Below are positions 62,737-64,000 of a stretch of 64,000 nucleotides of DNA, piece by piece (within the stretch, counting starts at the first letter, position 1; each line of letters begins with the position of its first letter). The stretch comes from SIAQ01 sp964484265 (GTDB lineage: Bacteria; Planctomycetota; Planctomycetia; Gemmatales; Gemmataceae). Under the pieces are notes generated by a model. That model saw only the letters and a list, made by a program, of their open reading frames with translations. It had not been told where the DNA came from and did no database searches. The position numbers and the translations under genes are program-made. The stretch covers positions 62,001 to 126,000 of the forward strand of contig CAZAFH010000009.1 in the NCBI GenBank assembly GCA_964484265.1. The letters are read 5' to 3'.

Positions 62737-62773
62737 TGGCACAGACATTCCCGTCTGTGCGAAATGTGCCACG
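62737..62773. repeat. Dispersed GTGGCACAGACA inverted repeat, copy 3
   Basis: GTGGCACAGACATTCCCGTC and a shortened mirror arm ending GTGCCAC. It sits in the 66-base gap between the anti-sigma-like gene and the alpha-2-macroglobulin gene. Confidence 0.8.
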
Positions 62774-62780
62774 CAGAGAA

Positions 62781-63161
62781 TCAATCCTCGAACAATGTGC
62801 GATATTCGTCGAGGCGAACGAGAGGTTTATTCACCGCCGGCGCGATCGATACCGAGGTCACCGCTAGCTGGATTCGATCGTCGATCTGCGTCGGTTTCGC
62901 CCGATCCGCGACGGCGGCAACCCCTCGCTCAGGCGGCGCGTAGGTAAGCGCGTAACCGGCGATGGCGACAACGATGCTCGCCGCCAACATTCCACCAAAG
63001 ACGACGCCGCGCCAGCGCCGGGTTCGGTCCGCTCGATCCATCTCCGCGCGCATCCGGGTTTGTACGCGTGCCAATGCATCCGAGGGCAGCGGCGGGATCG
63101 CCTGTCTTAGCTCGTCGGCCAGGTCGTCGAAATCATTCGGATTTTCGGGATTCGTGTTCAT
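62781..63161 (-). CDS. Putative anti-sigma factor, single-pass membrane protein
   Basis: This 126-residue protein has a cytoplasmic N-terminal part of about 50 residues (NPNDFDDLADELRQAIPPLP...), one transmembrane helix at about 54-72 (VVFGGMLAASIVVAIAGYAL) and an external C-terminal tail. This is the topology of membrane anti-sigma factors. Its start overlaps the sigma-factor stop by four bases (ATGA). No zinc (HxxxCxxC) motif is present, so it is not a ZAS-type protein; the anti-sigma role is inferred from topology and position. Confidence 0.75.
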   Translation of the reverse strand: MNTNPENPNDFDDLADELRQAIPPLPSDALARVQTRMRAEMDRADRTRRWRGVVFGGMLAASIVVAIAGYALTYAPPERGVAAVADRAKPTQIDDRIQLAVTSVSIAPAVNKPLVRLDEYRTLFED

Positions 63162-63655
63162 ACGCTCTCCGAGGGCTCACGCAGCATCGCTCGCAGTTCA
63201 TTCACCGCACGATGCACTCGCACGGCCACGTTGCCCACGCTGATGCCAAGCGCGTCGGCGATTTCCTGATGGCTCAGATCGAAAAAATATTTTAGCGACA
63301 GAATCTGTTGCTGATCGTCCGTCAAAAGCGCAACCGCGGCATGAAGGCGTTCGTTGGCTTCTCGCTTCAATATCTGTTCGAACGGCAGCGACGCCGGGTC
63401 GATTTCGTTTTCCGCCAAAGGCACGTGCGGCCTGACGCGGTGATGACGCGAGAGTTCAGTCCGCACGATTGCCCAGAGCCACGCGATGGCCGAGCCGTGT
63501 TGTTGCCGGATATTGCGCACGACACTCAGGAAGACGCGCGCGGTAATTTCCTCGGCCAATTCGGCATCGCCGACGCGCAGCCGCACGTACCGCGATACTC
63601 CCGTGCCGCAGCGTAGGAACAGATCTTCAATTCGGTGGCGTTCGTCGTCCGTCAC
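63158..63655 (-). CDS. ECF-type RNA polymerase sigma factor
   Basis: This 165-residue protein has region 2 (DAELAEEITARVFLSVVRNIRQ and IAWLWAIVRTELSRHHR) and region 4 (LSLKYFFDLSHQEIADALGISVGNVAVRVHRAVNEL), the helix-turn-helix that reads the -35 box. Length and layout are those of ECF sigma factors. It is followed, with a four-base overlap, by a membrane protein of anti-sigma topology and then by alpha-2-macroglobulin. It probably controls its own operon in response to an envelope signal. Confidence 0.93.
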   Translation of the reverse strand: MTDDERHRIEDLFLRCGTGVSRYVRLRVGDAELAEEITARVFLSVVRNIRQQHGSAIAWLWAIVRTELSRHHRVRPHVPLAENEIDPASLPFEQILKREANERLHAAVALLTDDQQQILSLKYFFDLSHQEIADALGISVGNVAVRVHRAVNELRAMLREPSESV

Positions 63656-63723
63656 GCGTCAGATCTCCGCGAGTCGGTGGTTTGAAGAAAGAGCCGCGAG
63701 ATGGGATTTCATTACAAGTTTTT

Positions 63724-63739
63724 GTCGAGATTTCTCGAC
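63724..63739. promoter_or_regulatory. Possible operator palindrome upstream of the sigma gene
   Basis: GTCGAGA-TT-TCTCGAC is a perfect 7-base inverted repeat about 70 bases upstream of the sigma ATG. It could bind a dimeric regulator; nothing else supports this. Confidence 0.3.
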
Positions 63740-63790
63740 CGTTCTCGCCGAACGCCATTCAGAAATTCACTTCGGAGTGTTCGTTAAGGA

Positions 63791-63936
63791 ACGGTCGAAA
63801 AATAGCTTCCCGAAATGGTCGAGCCAGCCTGCTCCCCTCTCCCCCGCCCTGTTGACGGAGCAGCCTTGTCAGAATGAGTATGGGCGGGGGAGAGGGACCG
63901 GGGGTGAGGGGTACAGCATGCGTCGCAAGAAGAGAC
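63791..63936 (+). repeat. Dispersed palindromic repeat, family 1, copy 3
   Basis: Nearly identical in sequence and orientation to 7361-7508 over its whole length, more than 55 kb away, including the flanks (CGGTCGAAAAAT... to ...CAGCATGCGTC). Confidence 0.88.
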
Positions 63937-64000
63937 CAGGTTTGGACGGCAGACTATATCGTCAGCAGGATGTGCCTGCGGAACGAATATTGTGCGTCCA

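Larger units (their letters stand above)
63656..64000. other. Intergenic region upstream of the sigma operon
   Basis: No gene is visible. It holds a short perfect palindrome (63724-63739) and copy 3 of the family-1 repeat (63791-63936). Confidence 0.6.

Overview
This window looks like the chromosome of a planctomycete. The evidence is the gene content: two DUF1501 proteins, a DUF1549/DUF1553 protein, a DUF1559 prepilin-like protein, three large Ser/Thr kinases (two with TPR-like tails, one fused to a formylglycine-generating-enzyme domain), secreted RNI-type leucine-rich-repeat proteins, an Ig-like repeat protein and Uma2-family proteins. GC is high, and palindromic intergenic repeats are frequent. 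A run of exactly 100 N (31045-31144) shows a scaffolded draft assembly. I cannot name an order or genus.

The left edge (1-2376) holds the most interesting locus: a retron. A SWIM zinc-finger protein (cut by the window edge) is followed by a 333-base gap and a reverse transcriptase with retron motifs (NAxxH, YADD, VTG). The gap contains a near-perfect 21-base inverted repeat (729-749 with 936-956) enclosing a long hairpin (825-900), which is the a1/a2 and msd layout of a retron msr-msd RNA. From memory, SWIM plus retron RT matches the class called type XIII, whose other partner (an ARM-repeat protein) would lie just outside the window.

From 2.4 to 14 kb there is an ADP-ribosylglycohydrolase, an aldo/keto reductase, a VOC protein, the planctomycete trio DUF1549/1553 - DUF1501 - WD40, then a divergent AbgT / dicarboxylate symporter transporter pair. 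Between the first two of the trio lie the remains of a DUF559 endonuclease gene, broken up by repeats. From 14 to 24 kb there are two TPR-tailed kinases, a second DUF1501 protein, an antitoxin-toxin pair whose PIN toxin is frameshifted, a DUF1559 protein, a lipoprotein and an LRR protein. tRNA-Glu(TTC) follows at 24471.

From 24.5 to 31 kb there are a DUF4058 protein, an SDR, a TolC-family protein and a minus-strand operon phhA - small ORF - small ORF - hppD (phenylalanine to tyrosine, then 4-hydroxyphenylpyruvate to homogentisate), with a clear promoter. From 31 to 45 kb there are a Cys-rich secreted protein, an OprO/P-type porin, a glutathione peroxidase, an enolase-superfamily enzyme coupled to an alpha/beta hydrolase, an MlrC-type M81 protein, several secreted proteins of unknown role, a 24-residue-repeat LRR protein and a thioredoxin-fold-like protein.

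From 45 to 51.7 kb there are dapB with an Ntn-type amidase, three tandem Uma2 copies (691-base unit), a Ca2+/H+ exchanger overlapping an MFS transporter, and a zinc-type dehydrogenase. The right end (51.9-63.7 kb) holds the kinase-FGE fusion, an Ig-like repeat protein and an operon of ECF sigma factor, anti-sigma-like membrane protein and a 2235-residue alpha-2-macroglobulin with an intact CIEQ thioester motif. At least four families of palindromic repeats are scattered through the intergenic spaces.
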